A DNA stretch of 64,000 nt from Onchidella celtica (taxonomy: Eukaryota; Mollusca; Gastropoda; Systellommatophora; Onchidiidae). The notes under the pieces are model-generated. The model was not told the DNA's origin. It worked only from the letters and a program-made list of their open reading frames with translations, and did no database searches. The DNA lies in assembly GCA_963931925.1 (NCBI GenBank), contig OZ007581.1, forward strand, positions 23,741,043 to 23,805,042, in the 5' to 3' direction. Shown here in pieces: positions 13,426 to 22,285 of the stretch. The position numbers and the translations under genes were made by a program. Position 1 is the stretch's first letter; the number at the start of each line of letters is the position of its first letter.

Positions 13426-13435
13426 GACACAAGCA
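13170..13435. repeat. (GA)n microsatellite cluster
   Basis: Several blocks of (GA)n separated by GATACATACA-like spacers. The repeated AGAGATACATACA spacer shows that the cluster itself grew by tandem duplication. Leucine- or serine-rich frames across it are artefacts of the repeat. Confidence 0.95.
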
Positions 13436-14320
13436 TAGATAGATTGAGATGGTGAAGATAATGAGGTTATGAGCATCTGGCTACGACTGGGACGAGCCGA
13501 GGGGGGTGGGGGGATGACCCCCTCAGTTTTACTTGCTACAGAGCGGCTTCTCGATCAGTGAAGTCTGTGCCTACACAACACACTTTACATGATCAGGCCC
13601 TTTTTTTTTCCCTCATAAGAGGCACCACATTGCCATCCACATTGTCGAGGATTATTATCGTGATCCATTGCGTTATTATTATCATCCACTATCGAAACTC
13701 CCCCGATAACTACACCCAGGGTCTCTGTCCAGCATTTGTGTGTGGGGGGTGGGGGGGGGAAGCTCTCTATTTCAGACTGACAGTGGACAGCAAACCCCAA
13801 CTCTCTCTCTCTCTCGCTCCTCGATACCTATCTATCTACCTGTCTGTTTGTCTGTCTTCCTGCCTGCCTAACCCTGCTTGCCTGCCTACCGACCCATTTG
13901 AGTATTTACTTATATATCTGTCTGTCTATCCATTCCGTATGCCATAAAGTACAGCCAGTATTTGATAAAACCAGTTTACAAGTGATCTCTGTCCTCTTTT
14001 CGGAAAAAGCTGACTTCAAGTCGTCAGTTAACACCGCATGAGGCGTCTCCTATTGAATTCAAGTCCATAGGTTGAGCTTAAGTAACTACATGTAATAATA
14101 TTCTAGATTTTTAAAAATTTCCTTGTGTCTTGTTCTATGGCGAAGCATAAGGGGTGCCACAAGGGAATTTGCCCTTAGGGCAAAATTCCTAGGGGCGCAA
14201 AATTTCAAAAGAAAAAGAAAATATAGAAATAATAACTTGTTGGTGTTGACCTCTATTGTTCTCAGGTGAACATTCCTGAGACTATGGCCATGTCTACATA
14301 GATCCTCCACACATACTTTA
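13436..14320. other. Non-coding, with a (TC)n/(TCTG)n patch at 13800-13930
   Basis: Nothing gene-like is supported. The 129-codon plus frame at 13558-13947 runs through G-runs and a pyrimidine repeat and has no recognisable domain. Confidence 0.6.
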
Positions 14321-14339
14321 CGACGACAGTATCACCAGT

Positions 14340-14560
14340 TCTTCTTTGCGATATTCGGGTCGTTTTAGACCTGATCACGAATCAGTCTTTACAGTAATCT
14401 GGTCGATAACTGTAAAGAGAAGATGGTGACTGGGTCTTATACGACCCGACTACTTTAAAGAGGGATTCGTGATCGCTGATCGGGTCGAATAAGACCAGAT
14501 CACCATCCTCTCTTTATAGTTATCGGGTCACATAGGACCCAATCACCATCTAGGGGGGTC
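14340..14560. repeat. Nested fold-back repeat (GATCGGGTC family)
   Basis: The left arm 14404-14449 (starts CGATAACTGTAAAGAG) and right arm 14480-14525 are reverse complements over about 46 bp with few mismatches. Inside and outside them are shorter GGGTC/GACCC palindromes and an additional GATCACGAATC/GATTCGTGATC pair. The sequence would form a long interrupted cruciform. It shares its motif with 5735-5815. Confidence 0.85.
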
Positions 14561-15540
14561 CTGGTCGGAATCCGCTGGTCAAGCGGCTATTTGTGCAAAT
14601 TTTTATTTGTAACTAGGCATACATTAGCATAAAATTAATTTTAATAAAAGTAAAAAAAAATCCAGAACTATTAACTCCATTACGTGCAAAATGGCAGCTG
14701 TTTAAAATTGGGTGTGGTCATATGTGACCCGGACAAAACACAACAGTAGAACAATAAAACTTGGAAATGAAAATCAAGAAAAACAAATAATAGGTAGGTC
14801 ACGTGTCTTTTGTTATTAAAACAAAGATACATACAACAATTCAAATTCTACATATAACATCATTACAATTTTACAATATTAACAGTTTTCAAATTTAATT
14901 CTTTTTAATCACAATCTTTTATTATTTCACATATGTAAGGAAATTTCAATTTTGACACAGAAAGCTGAGAAAATCTGGGAATAGGTTATAAAATAGTTCG
15001 TTTTACTAAACACTTCTAGAAGAGAGCACATCTGGTCTCACTTTTTCCGAACTTTGTTTTTCTTCTGTCTACTATTCCTCATGTTGTTGAAGGATTGAAA
15101 ACACAACCTATTTTGAAAACATAAAAATGTTTGCTTTTAAACTATCTCCAACTGTGCCATTGCCGTCCCTCGTGTTATTCATAGCTGGTCCTTTTCTTGT
15201 CCAAACCTGGGAATACAAAATTTAAAATTATAACTAAAACGATAATCCATAGTTCAGTTGCTGTTTTTAGAATGAGCGGGGTCAACATTGAATTTCTCGA
15301 AAAGTATGTTAGATTTATTTGAAATGTTGCATGGGCTTCTATTCACACCTAACCTAAGCCTAATTATGAGCTTGTTTCTTTGCACTTTGTAAAAAGTTAG
15401 AATTGGATCAAAAATATTCTTTCAAAAAAGATATTTCTACGGTACTGAATTGTGCCAAACATTAAAATGCTTGTTCATTTTGGACGAGAAGACGATCGGT
15501 GAATACTCTGAACAATATTTCAAGCACCAGAGCGCACAGA
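14561..15540. other. AT-rich non-coding stretch
   Basis: No supported gene or repeat family. Confidence 0.6.
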
Positions 15541-15545
15541 TGTTG

Positions 15546-15681
15546 ACCGCTGTTCACATAATACAGCTGTCCACGTAAAGGTAGCTTTCACATAAGGATA
15601 ACTGTTCACATAGGACAGCTGTTCACATAAGGACAATAGTACACGTATGAAAGGACAACATTACTGTTCACATTTAGAGGA
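15546..15681. repeat. Short minisatellite (CTGTTCACATAAGGACA-like), split by the LTR element
   Basis: Several imperfect copies of a unit of about 25-30 bp based on CTGTTCACATAAGGACAA. The array resumes right after the LTR element (23473-23500), so the retrotransposon inserted into it. Confidence 0.8.
15677..15681 (+). repeat. Target-site duplication, left copy (GAGGA)
   Basis: GAGGA lies immediately before the TG of the 5' LTR and again immediately after the CA of the 3' LTR (23473-23477). A 5-bp duplication is normal for Ty3/gypsy integration. Confidence 0.92.
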
Positions 15682-16868
15682 TGTCACGAGTGGAGTGAGC
15701 GATAGTTAATAATTACGGGGGGAAAGGAGGAGAGTAAAATTAACGCACGGAGACAGGGAAGAAAAGTCGTGCATGTCATGAGTGGGGGGTCTGAAGGAGG
15801 CGAAAGCGCTGTATAACTATCACTGCAAGTTAGAAGGTCCTAGGGAGCGGATCTGTGAATAATAGCCCATCGGGCAGAGATAAAAGGAAGCAGTCGAGAA
15901 GACTAGGAGAAAGTCTTTCCAGTTATGACTGGTATGTAGAATGTTGATTGATTATTATGATTGATGTATTATATTATATTCGTCTATTACCATGATGTGA
16001 ATAAGTATATGTGAGGAATGTGGAAGTCCTTGATATTGGATATAGCAATGTGCGCCATGAGCGATAGATGAAAGTGAGTTCATGGATTTGCAGCGCGAGT
16101 GAGTAGTGTGTACTCCGATGGAAGTGTGTTACCGTAAGATGTGTGGTGAGTGGAAGGTGAACTAGTGTGTGTACGTTTCATGGGTTGTAAGGAGAGGTGG
16201 AGTGAATAGAAATGGTAGGGTATTATACCAATGTAATGTTATTCGTGTAGGTGTCGGGGACGGGCCGCAGAGCCACCTCGATGAGCACAGGGGATAGGCC
16301 AGCATAGGGCCGGAGGCCACACATAGGCCAGAAGTGAGGCTGTCAGTGCAGGACAGTAGAGGCACATAAAGTCGTGGCAGTCAGGCCACGGACAGGGACG
16401 TAGATATGAGAGTGAATGAGAGACTATATTGTTGCCATGTTGATAGGCTAGTGAACTGATACTATGTTGTTGCCATGTTGATGGCTATGGAATTAATAAT
16501 GTGTTATTGCCCTGCTGAGGTGCAAGGGGAGTGCTAAGGTGTATGACAATAGGAAGGGGATATTGAGAGACTGCGGTGCCAGTAAATTATTAATGTACTA
16601 TTAAGACCCTGAGGGGAGAGGCTGAGGCCGAAGTGCCTTTAGGAGTAACTACCGGATTGTGGATCCAAGGGAGAGTGCGTGTGAGAATAAGGCCGTTGTA
16701 CGGCAGTCATTTCAATAATATAATGTATGTAATTGCGCTATTATATGTATAATTATGTTTAATAAATGTGTGAGTCTGATGGATTGTTTTGTTAAGTGTT
16801 AAACTTGTTTGTTCGTGATTGTCGTCCTGTCATAAACTATTACATCTCCCAGTCTGGGATTTGTGACA
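15682..16868 (+). repeat. 5' LTR, 1,187 bp
   Basis: Begins TGTCACGAG and ends TTTGTGACA. It matches 22286-23472 in length and, in the parts I compared, base for base. AATAAA lies at 16761-16766. An AT-rich patch TATTATATTATATT near 15965-15980 could serve as core promoter. A short minus-strand open frame inside it (16162-16365) recurs in each LTR copy and is not a gene. Confidence 0.96.
16761..16766 (+). terminator. LTR polyadenylation signal AATAAA
   Basis: AATAAA in an AT-rich context about 100 bp from the LTR end, followed by a GT-rich stretch. The matching site in the 3' LTR is at 23365-23370. Confidence 0.7.
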
Positions 16869-16942
16869 TTGGGGGCTCGTCCGTTGTGACATTGGGGGCT
16901 CGTCCGTTGTGACATTGGGGGCTCGTCCATTGTGACTCGTCC
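16869..16942 (+). promoter_or_regulatory. Primer binding site (tRNA-Pro type), unit present three times
   Basis: One base after the 5' LTR comes TGGGGGCTCGTCCG, complementary to the 3' end of tRNA-Pro including CCA, as in many retroelements. A 23-bp unit made of the LTR end plus this site (TGTGACATTGGGGGCTCGTC...) is repeated at 16862, 16885 and 16908, with a partial fourth at about 16931. Confidence 0.88.
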
Positions 16943-17804
16943 ATTTTCGTAATATTTAGTTGTAGTTAGTTAGTAGGTAATTGTGCTGTCTTGTTCGTTG
17001 GATGAATGGACATTTCATGATAGGATTTATGTATAATAATGAATGTATATTGATGCATGTATTGCTATGAATAGGTATTAATGTGTATTTAAACTTTCCA
17101 GAGTGTGTGCGTGCAGCCTGAGGAGACAAGCGGCCAGAGCTCCGATTAAGGGGAGGAGTTAAACTCAAAATTCGAAGTTAAGTGAAACTGAAATTTTGTG
17201 CCCTGGATCGGGGGCTGTTCCTTTAATCTGTCTTTTTCTCTGTTTTTGCTGTTTTCGTTTGCTGTGTTGAACCTAGTTTATCCTTTAAAAAAAAGGTGTG
17301 ATAAACTTGGAACTTCGTTCATCACGGTGAACATGCTGTAGGGCTTTGTTAGTGTTTAGTTGTAGCGTCGATATCTTCTCTGTTCCGCAGGAAGACGTAT
17401 TCTCTTGTCCCTCTTTCTACCTATCTATAGATACGTTCTTTTTTTTCAGACTCTGTTCTTGTTCGTACCTTGTAGTGTAATCGGCGTAGTTAGGTTGCAT
17501 TTTTTTCCATTATATTTCCCTTTTTAGGTCGTTGTCCTAGTCTGGTTCGTTGTCCTTGACGTACTTGTGGTCCTTCTACTGTATTTCTTCATTCTTGTCG
17601 TTTCTATTTTCTTTTATAATTAATAGTGCATACATTTTATAGATATAGAATTAGTTTTGCTGTAAAGGTAAATTTCTGAATTGTATTCTGAATTGGGTAT
17701 TGTTATATCTGGTGTGATCTCAGGTCTCTGGTCGTGTTGCTAGTGATCATACCGACAGGGTAGCCGTTTTCATAGTATACATACCATAACCATAAATCTG
17801 TGAA
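16943..17804 (+). other. Retrotransposon untranslated leader
   Basis: Element sequence of about 0.86 kb between primer site and first ATG, with pyrimidine-rich blocks at 17220-17270 and 17410-17460. No coding capacity was recognised. Confidence 0.75.
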
Positions 17805-20099
17805 ATGGCGGAACTCCAACAACTAATGAAGTTGGGTAAGGAACTTGGCCTGGAGGGAGAGGAGCTACGCGGCTGGATTAAAGAACAGCAGGCGGATTTG
17901 CGCGATGAGCGTGCTAAGGATAGAGAGCGAGAAAAAGAGGCTCAAGACCGACAGAGAGAAGAGGAGAGAGAGTTTAAGTTAAAGGAGTTAGAGGCTCAGC
18001 AACAGGAAAGGGAGTTAAAGTTAAAGGAGATAGAAGCTCAAGAGCGGGAGACAGACGCGCGAGTAAGAATCGCGGAATTAGAACTCAAAAAGAATGCGCC
18101 AACAGAAACAGTTGAGCGGCAGGTACACAATAAAGGTGGCGTTAGGATTAAGCTCCCTACGTTCGACGACCGGAAGGACGACATAGACGCCTTCCTTTAC
18201 AGGTTCGAACTGAACGCACAATTGCAATGGGGGGAAAATAAGGAATTATGGGCCACGTACCTGGCGTCTCTATTGCAGGGGCGAGCGTTAACCTACTTTA
18301 AAGAGCTACAGCGCGAAGACGTGCAAGATTACGATAAGCTGAAGGCTTTGCTGCTTCGCCGATTTGCGCGTACCGAGGAATATTTCCGGGAGCAGTTTAG
18401 GCGAGCACGTGCAGATACCAGGGAGGACTTTGCTGCCTTCGTCGCGAGACTAACTGAGTATTTCGCGAACTGGGTAGACTTGGCGCATGTGGGCACGGAT
18501 TTCGCTAAACTGAAAGACCTAATGATCCGTGACCAGCTGTACGCGTCGTGCCACAAAGATCTGGTGGCTTTCCTGAAAGAGAACGAACCCGCGACGGTGC
18601 AGGAGGCGTCTAAGTTGGCGGAGGCATACCGTACGGCGCATCCGTCCAAACCAGTCGCCAGGGCGTACGTCCAAGATGCTGGGTACGTCGCCGTTGTCGA
18701 GGGGTCGCCGGCAGGACTTAGGGACAGGTCGCGTCAGCGTGGTGCCTATAGCGGGCAAGCCCAGGGGCAGCGTAGGGGCTATCACCAATCACCGGCATAT
18801 GGATCCGGTAAGTTTGACCGAGCAGGAGGGCTAGGTCGCGGTAATGGCCGGGGGCGAATTGTGACCTTTGCCGATGACCGACGGCATAGGGACTCTAGTT
18901 CCGGTCGCGAGGGGTCACGGGGACCCAGGCCTAGGGCAGCACAGGGAGCGGAGTGTTGGACTTGCGGACGCGTGGGTCACTTTTCACGCGAGTGTAGGGC
19001 CGCGAAGTGTTGGAACTGCGGAAGAGCAGATCACATCAGCGTGAACTGCCCTGCAGGTAGGATAGCGGCGAACGTGGACAGTAGCTCCAGTCCATGTTCC
19101 CCAAATAAATTTCATCATGCGGCTGCGTGTGCTACATCGAACAACGGAGGCGGACAGTATTCTAAGTGTCCCAGTTGTGAGAAGTTATTATCTTCCGGTG
19201 TTTTACCTTGTGGGAGAAAGATCCCCGTTATAAATTCATGTCATACAGGAGGTGGTCTTAGGGTTTATCCGGGGTTTGTTGGGGACGAACCGGTCTCGGT
19301 TTTACGAGATACAGGATCTACCGTTGTGGGAGTGCATAGGGACTGCATTCGGGATTCACAGCTTACAGGTGAGACTGTCCCGTGCATCCAATTTTCGGGG
19401 GCCATTGAGAAATTACCCATGGCAAGAATAATGATAGATACACCTTTCCTTAGCGGGGAAGTCGAGGCAGTCGTTGGTTGTTTTCCAGGCGCCCAGCTCA
19501 TCATTGGGAATGTATCCCGGGTAGGTTCCCCTTCCGATGAGAACGTGCAAGCATGGTCGCAATCAAAAGGTATTGACTTTTGCGCCGCGGTCGAAACACG
19601 CCGACGGGTAGCGGATAAAGACAAGATTAGACCTTTGGCTACGCCAGCGGTCAACCTAGATATCACGCCAGAGCGCTTGGCGAAATTACAAAGGGAGGAC
19701 CCATCATTAAACCCATGCTTTGGGGAAGCGCGAACCGAGAAAACGAGGAGATATAAGAACGGGTCGTCCTCCTTTTTTGTCCAGGGGGGCATTCTGTTCC
19801 GTATGTACGTCACAGTGGCTTCCGTTCAAAAGCAGGTCGTCGTGCCACGGTCGTTAATTGCTACAGTATTGCGTCTGGCCCATGATGTTCCATTAGCGGG
19901 TCATATGGGAAGTACTAGAACCAAGGAGAGAGTTCTGAAAGATTTTTATTGGCCGTCAGTATACAGAGATGTGCGGTTATATTGTAAGACGTGCAGTGCG
20001 TGCCAAAAGACGACGCATAAGGGTCGTTCACCCCAGGCTCCTCGTCAAAAGATCCCCACGGTTTCGGAACCGTTTAAAAAGGTTTCAGTACCTTGTTGA
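17805..20099 (+). CDS. Retrotransposon Gag-protease-integrase N-terminal polyprotein, ends at TGA
   Basis: 764 residues from ATG 17805. Residues about 20-105 are a highly charged coiled coil rich in E, R and K. Residues about 125-275 are a Gag capsid; its second half (FREQFRRARADTREDF, then LKDLMIRDQLYASC) has the helix pattern of the vertebrate SCAN domain. Two zinc knuckles follow near residues 384-415 (CWTCGRVGHFSREC and CWNCGRADHISVNC), which bind RNA in the capsid. An aspartic protease active site (LRDTGST) is near residue 500. The C-terminus is the integrase HHCC zinc finger (HDVPLAGHMG ... CKTCSACQK) near residues 690-735. The reading stops just where the integrase core should begin. 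The next stop-free segment lies in the same frame, so protease and RT belong to one original polyprotein. Known of the family: Gag assembles the particle, the protease matures it, and integrase inserts the cDNA. Confidence 0.93.
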   Translation: MAELQQLMKLGKELGLEGEELRGWIKEQQADLRDERAKDREREKEAQDRQREEEREFKLKELEAQQQERELKLKEIEAQERETDARVRIAELELKKNAPTETVERQVHNKGGVRIKLPTFDDRKDDIDAFLYRFELNAQLQWGENKELWATYLASLLQGRALTYFKELQREDVQDYDKLKALLLRRFARTEEYFREQFRRARADTREDFAAFVARLTEYFANWVDLAHVGTDFAKLKDLMIRDQLYASCHKDLVAFLKENEPATVQEASKLAEAYRTAHPSKPVARAYVQDAGYVAVVEGSPAGLRDRSRQRGAYSGQAQGQRRGYHQSPAYGSGKFDRAGGLGRGNGRGRIVTFADDRRHRDSSSGREGSRGPRPRAAQGAECWTCGRVGHFSRECRAAKCWNCGRADHISVNCPAGRIAANVDSSSSPCSPNKFHHAAACATSNNGGGQYSKCPSCEKLLSSGVLPCGRKIPVINSCHTGGGLRVYPGFVGDEPVSVLRDTGSTVVGVHRDCIRDSQLTGETVPCIQFSGAIEKLPMARIMIDTPFLSGEVEAVVGCFPGAQLIIGNVSRVGSPSDENVQAWSQSKGIDFCAAVETRRRVADKDKIRPLATPAVNLDITPERLAKLQREDPSLNPCFGEARTEKTRRYKNGSSSFFVQGGILFRMYVTVASVQKQVVVPRSLIATVLRLAHDVPLAGHMGSTRTKERVLKDFYWPSVYRDVRLYCKTCSACQKTTHKGRSPQAPRQKIPTVSEPFKKVSVPC

Positions 20100-20105
20100 T
20101 TAAGA
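20090..20105 (+). other. Integrase-core deletion junction with in-frame TGA
   Basis: After the integrase zinc finger the sequence passes within a few codons to the C-terminal part of integrase (RERLSSARTI... then FKPGDKVLLL). The roughly 200-250 residues holding the D,D,E catalytic core are missing. TGA at 20097-20099 is at the junction and is in frame on both sides (20229 minus 20097 is 132). Confidence 0.8.
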
Positions 20106-21932
20106 GAAAGACTATCTTCAGCGCGCACTATAGCGGAAGAAGCTTCTGGTATCGCTTCGAAAAGAGCAAAAGACTATAAAGATAGAGGTTCCAAACTGAG
20201 AATTTTTAAGCCAGGAGACAAGGTTCTGTTGTTGTTACCTACGGACCATAATAAGTTATTGATGACATGGAAAGGTCCTTATGTTATTGAGCGAGTTGTT
20301 TCAAAGGTAGATTACGCTATCCACATTGATGGAGCGAGTAAGGTTTTCCATGTTAATATGCTACAGAGATTTTATGAGAGACCACAGTATCTGTGTGCAC
20401 AGACAAGACCAGAGGAGACTGTCTTCTCTATTGCTTGTACGGGGGTCGTAGACCAGTTGGACTGTGACGTAAGCGACACCGAGGCGCAGGAGGAGTTACA
20501 AATTCAATTGCCGGAGTTAACTCCGACACAAGGTTACAGGGACGTAAAAATTAACCCTGACCTTACGAGTTCAAGGAGTAGGGAACTTGAGACCCTGTTA
20601 GCGTCATTTCCGGATGTTGTTACGGATTTGCCGGGTCGCACTACGGTGATCCAGCACCAGATAAAGTTGACTTCGGATAAGCCAGTATTTCTTAGACCGT
20701 ATCCGCTGCCTTTTTCTTCGAGAGATAGAGTCATAAAGGAAGTTGAGTCAATGTTGAAGTTGGATGTGATAGAACCATCAACATCGCCGTATTCATCACC
20801 CATCGTCCTCGTGAAAAGACTTGATGGATCGGTGCGGTTCTGTATTGATTTTCGAAGATTGAACACTATTACGGTAGGCGATAGGGAGCCTATTCCGTTT
20901 CAGGAGGAACTAATAGCTTCATTGGCCGGGTCCACGTGGTTTTCCAAGATAGATTTGACGAAAGGGTATTGGGAAATCCCGCTTACTGAGGAGTCTAAAC
21001 AATACACGGCGTTTCAAACGCCCATTGGATTATTCCAATTTAAGGTCATGCCATTCGGGTTGGTGAACGCGCCAGCGACGTTTGCACGATTAATGAGATT
21101 AGTGTTGAAGGACATACCTAATGTCGTGTCATTCTTTGACGATATAGCATGCCATACGTCGACATGGTCTGATCATATTCAGACACTAACAGTAATTTTT
21201 CAACGATTACGTCATTTTGGGTTAACTGCTAAACCCGCAAAGATGGATTTGGCATGCCCAGAGATAATATTCTTAGGACATATTGTGGGTAGAGGTGTTC
21301 AGAGACCTGAAGAAACAAAAATTGACAAGTTAGTAGGGTTGCAAATCCCTAAAACAAAGAAACAAGTCAGAAGCTTAGTGGGAATTTTAAATTATTACAG
21401 AAAGTTCATTCCAAATTTTTCCTCCTTGTCATCTTCTCTTACTGACCTTACTAAGAAGGGACAACCCGATAAGGTCCAGTGGACGTCTGAATGTCAGACA
21501 GCATTTGATAATTTGGTGACAGCACTATCATCGTCACCCATTCTGATATTACCCGATTTTCGATCTAATTTTATCCTCAGAACGGATGCGTCGGACTCTG
21601 GTGTCGGCGCTTGTCTTCTACAGGAGAAGAACGAATGTCTCCATCCTGTATGTTATGTCAGTAGGAAGTTATTGCAGAGAGAAAGAAAGTATTCTGTGAT
21701 AGAGCGTGAGTGTCTTGCCATTGTCTGGTCCGTCCAGAAACTAGGACGTTATCTCATGGGACGAGAATTTTGTATCCAGACAGACCACAAGCCACTGACA
21801 TTTTTGTCGAAGAATCGTTCGTCCAGCCCACGCTTGTCTAGATGGGCATTGGCTTTGCAGCCGTATACCTTCGTTATTCAACCAATTCCAGGAACCAGCA
21901 ATCATATCGCCGACTACCTTAGTCGAGCCTAG
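20100..21932 (+). CDS. Retrotransposon integrase C-terminus, reverse transcriptase and RNase H
   Basis: Same frame as the Gag segment but after its TGA, with no convincing ATG at its own start; it would be read only by stop suppression or not at all in this copy. It begins with the integrase C-terminal GPY-type domain (KPGDKVLLLLPTD, WKGPYVIERV, FHVNMLQRFYERP), then a linker. RT covers roughly 20680-21300, with FCIDFRRLN, STWFSKIDLTKGYWEIP, MPFGLVNAPATF and a FFDD box in place of the usual YVDD. RNase H is at about 21580-21900 (RTDASDSGVGACLLQ, VIERECLAIVWSV, TDHKPLTFL). Integrase C-terminus running into RT in one uninterrupted frame argues that the INT-RT order is native, not a rearrangement. 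Confidence 0.93.
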   Translation, partial: LRERLSSARTIAEEASGIASKRAKDYKDRGSKLRIFKPGDKVLLLLPTDHNKLLMTWKGPYVIERVVSKVDYAIHIDGASKVFHVNMLQRFYERPQYLCAQTRPEETVFSIACTGVVDQLDCDVSDTEAQEELQIQLPELTPTQGYRDVKINPDLTSSRSRELETLLASFPDVVTDLPGRTTVIQHQIKLTSDKPVFLRPYPLPFSSRDRVIKEVESMLKLDVIEPSTSPYSSPIVLVKRLDGSVRFCIDFRRLNTITVGDREPIPFQEELIASLAGSTWFSKIDLTKGYWEIPLTEESKQYTAFQTPIGLFQFKVMPFGLVNAPATFARLMRLVLKDIPNVVSFFDDIACHTSTWSDHIQTLTVIFQRLRHFGLTAKPAKMDLACPEIIFLGHIVGRGVQRPEETKIDKLVGLQIPKTKKQVRSLVGILNYYRKFIPNFSSLSSSLTDLTKKGQPDKVQWTSECQTAFDNLVTALSSSPILILPDFRSNFILRTDASDSGVGACLLQEKNECLHPVCYVSRKLLQRERKYSVIERECLAIVWSVQKLGRYLMGREFCIQTDHKPLTFLSKNRSSSPRLSRWALALQPYTFVIQPIPGTSNHIADYLSRA

Positions 21933-22271
21933 GGCAGGAGTTCAGCAGCTTATACATCTGAGGACAGGAACATTGACAGGATCTGTGTGAATAAGTCGAC
22001 TTTAAAATATTGACATTATAAATATGATATGAAGAATGGTTGATAGGTTGAATGGTTTTTGATTCTGTATTAAGTATTGTGGTTAGTTAGCTATTCATGA
22101 TGTGACACATATATGCATATTGCAGGCCATATTGATCCCCATATTTTCCCCTGATTTCGGTATTCTATATACTAGGGGAACTGGTAGGTCATTTTTAATG
22201 TAAGTATTGCTCAGGCTCACTCGTTGACAGTCATCTTGATGCGATTTGAAATTAATTGCATTAATTTTTTT
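21933..22271 (+). other. Retrotransposon 3' untranslated region
   Basis: AT-rich stretch between the RNase H stop and the polypurine tract. There is no env-like frame. Confidence 0.7.
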
Positions 22272-22285
22272 GGGGGGGGGGATGA
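22272..22285 (+). promoter_or_regulatory. Polypurine tract for plus-strand priming
   Basis: A run of ten G followed by ATGA lies directly before the TG of the 3' LTR, preceded by a T-run, as expected for a PPT. Confidence 0.75.

Noticed and set aside
13075..13436. Serine/leucine-rich frames in the (GA)n cluster
   Set aside because: Products of dinucleotide repeats.
16162..16365. 67-codon minus-strand frame repeated at 22766-22969 and 58028-58231
   Set aside because: It lies inside the LTR and is copied with it. No coding features; conservation is that of the LTR.
18329..18788. Minus-strand open frames opposite Gag
   Set aside because: Shadows of the plus-strand polyprotein, as are 19265-19813 and 20534-20866.
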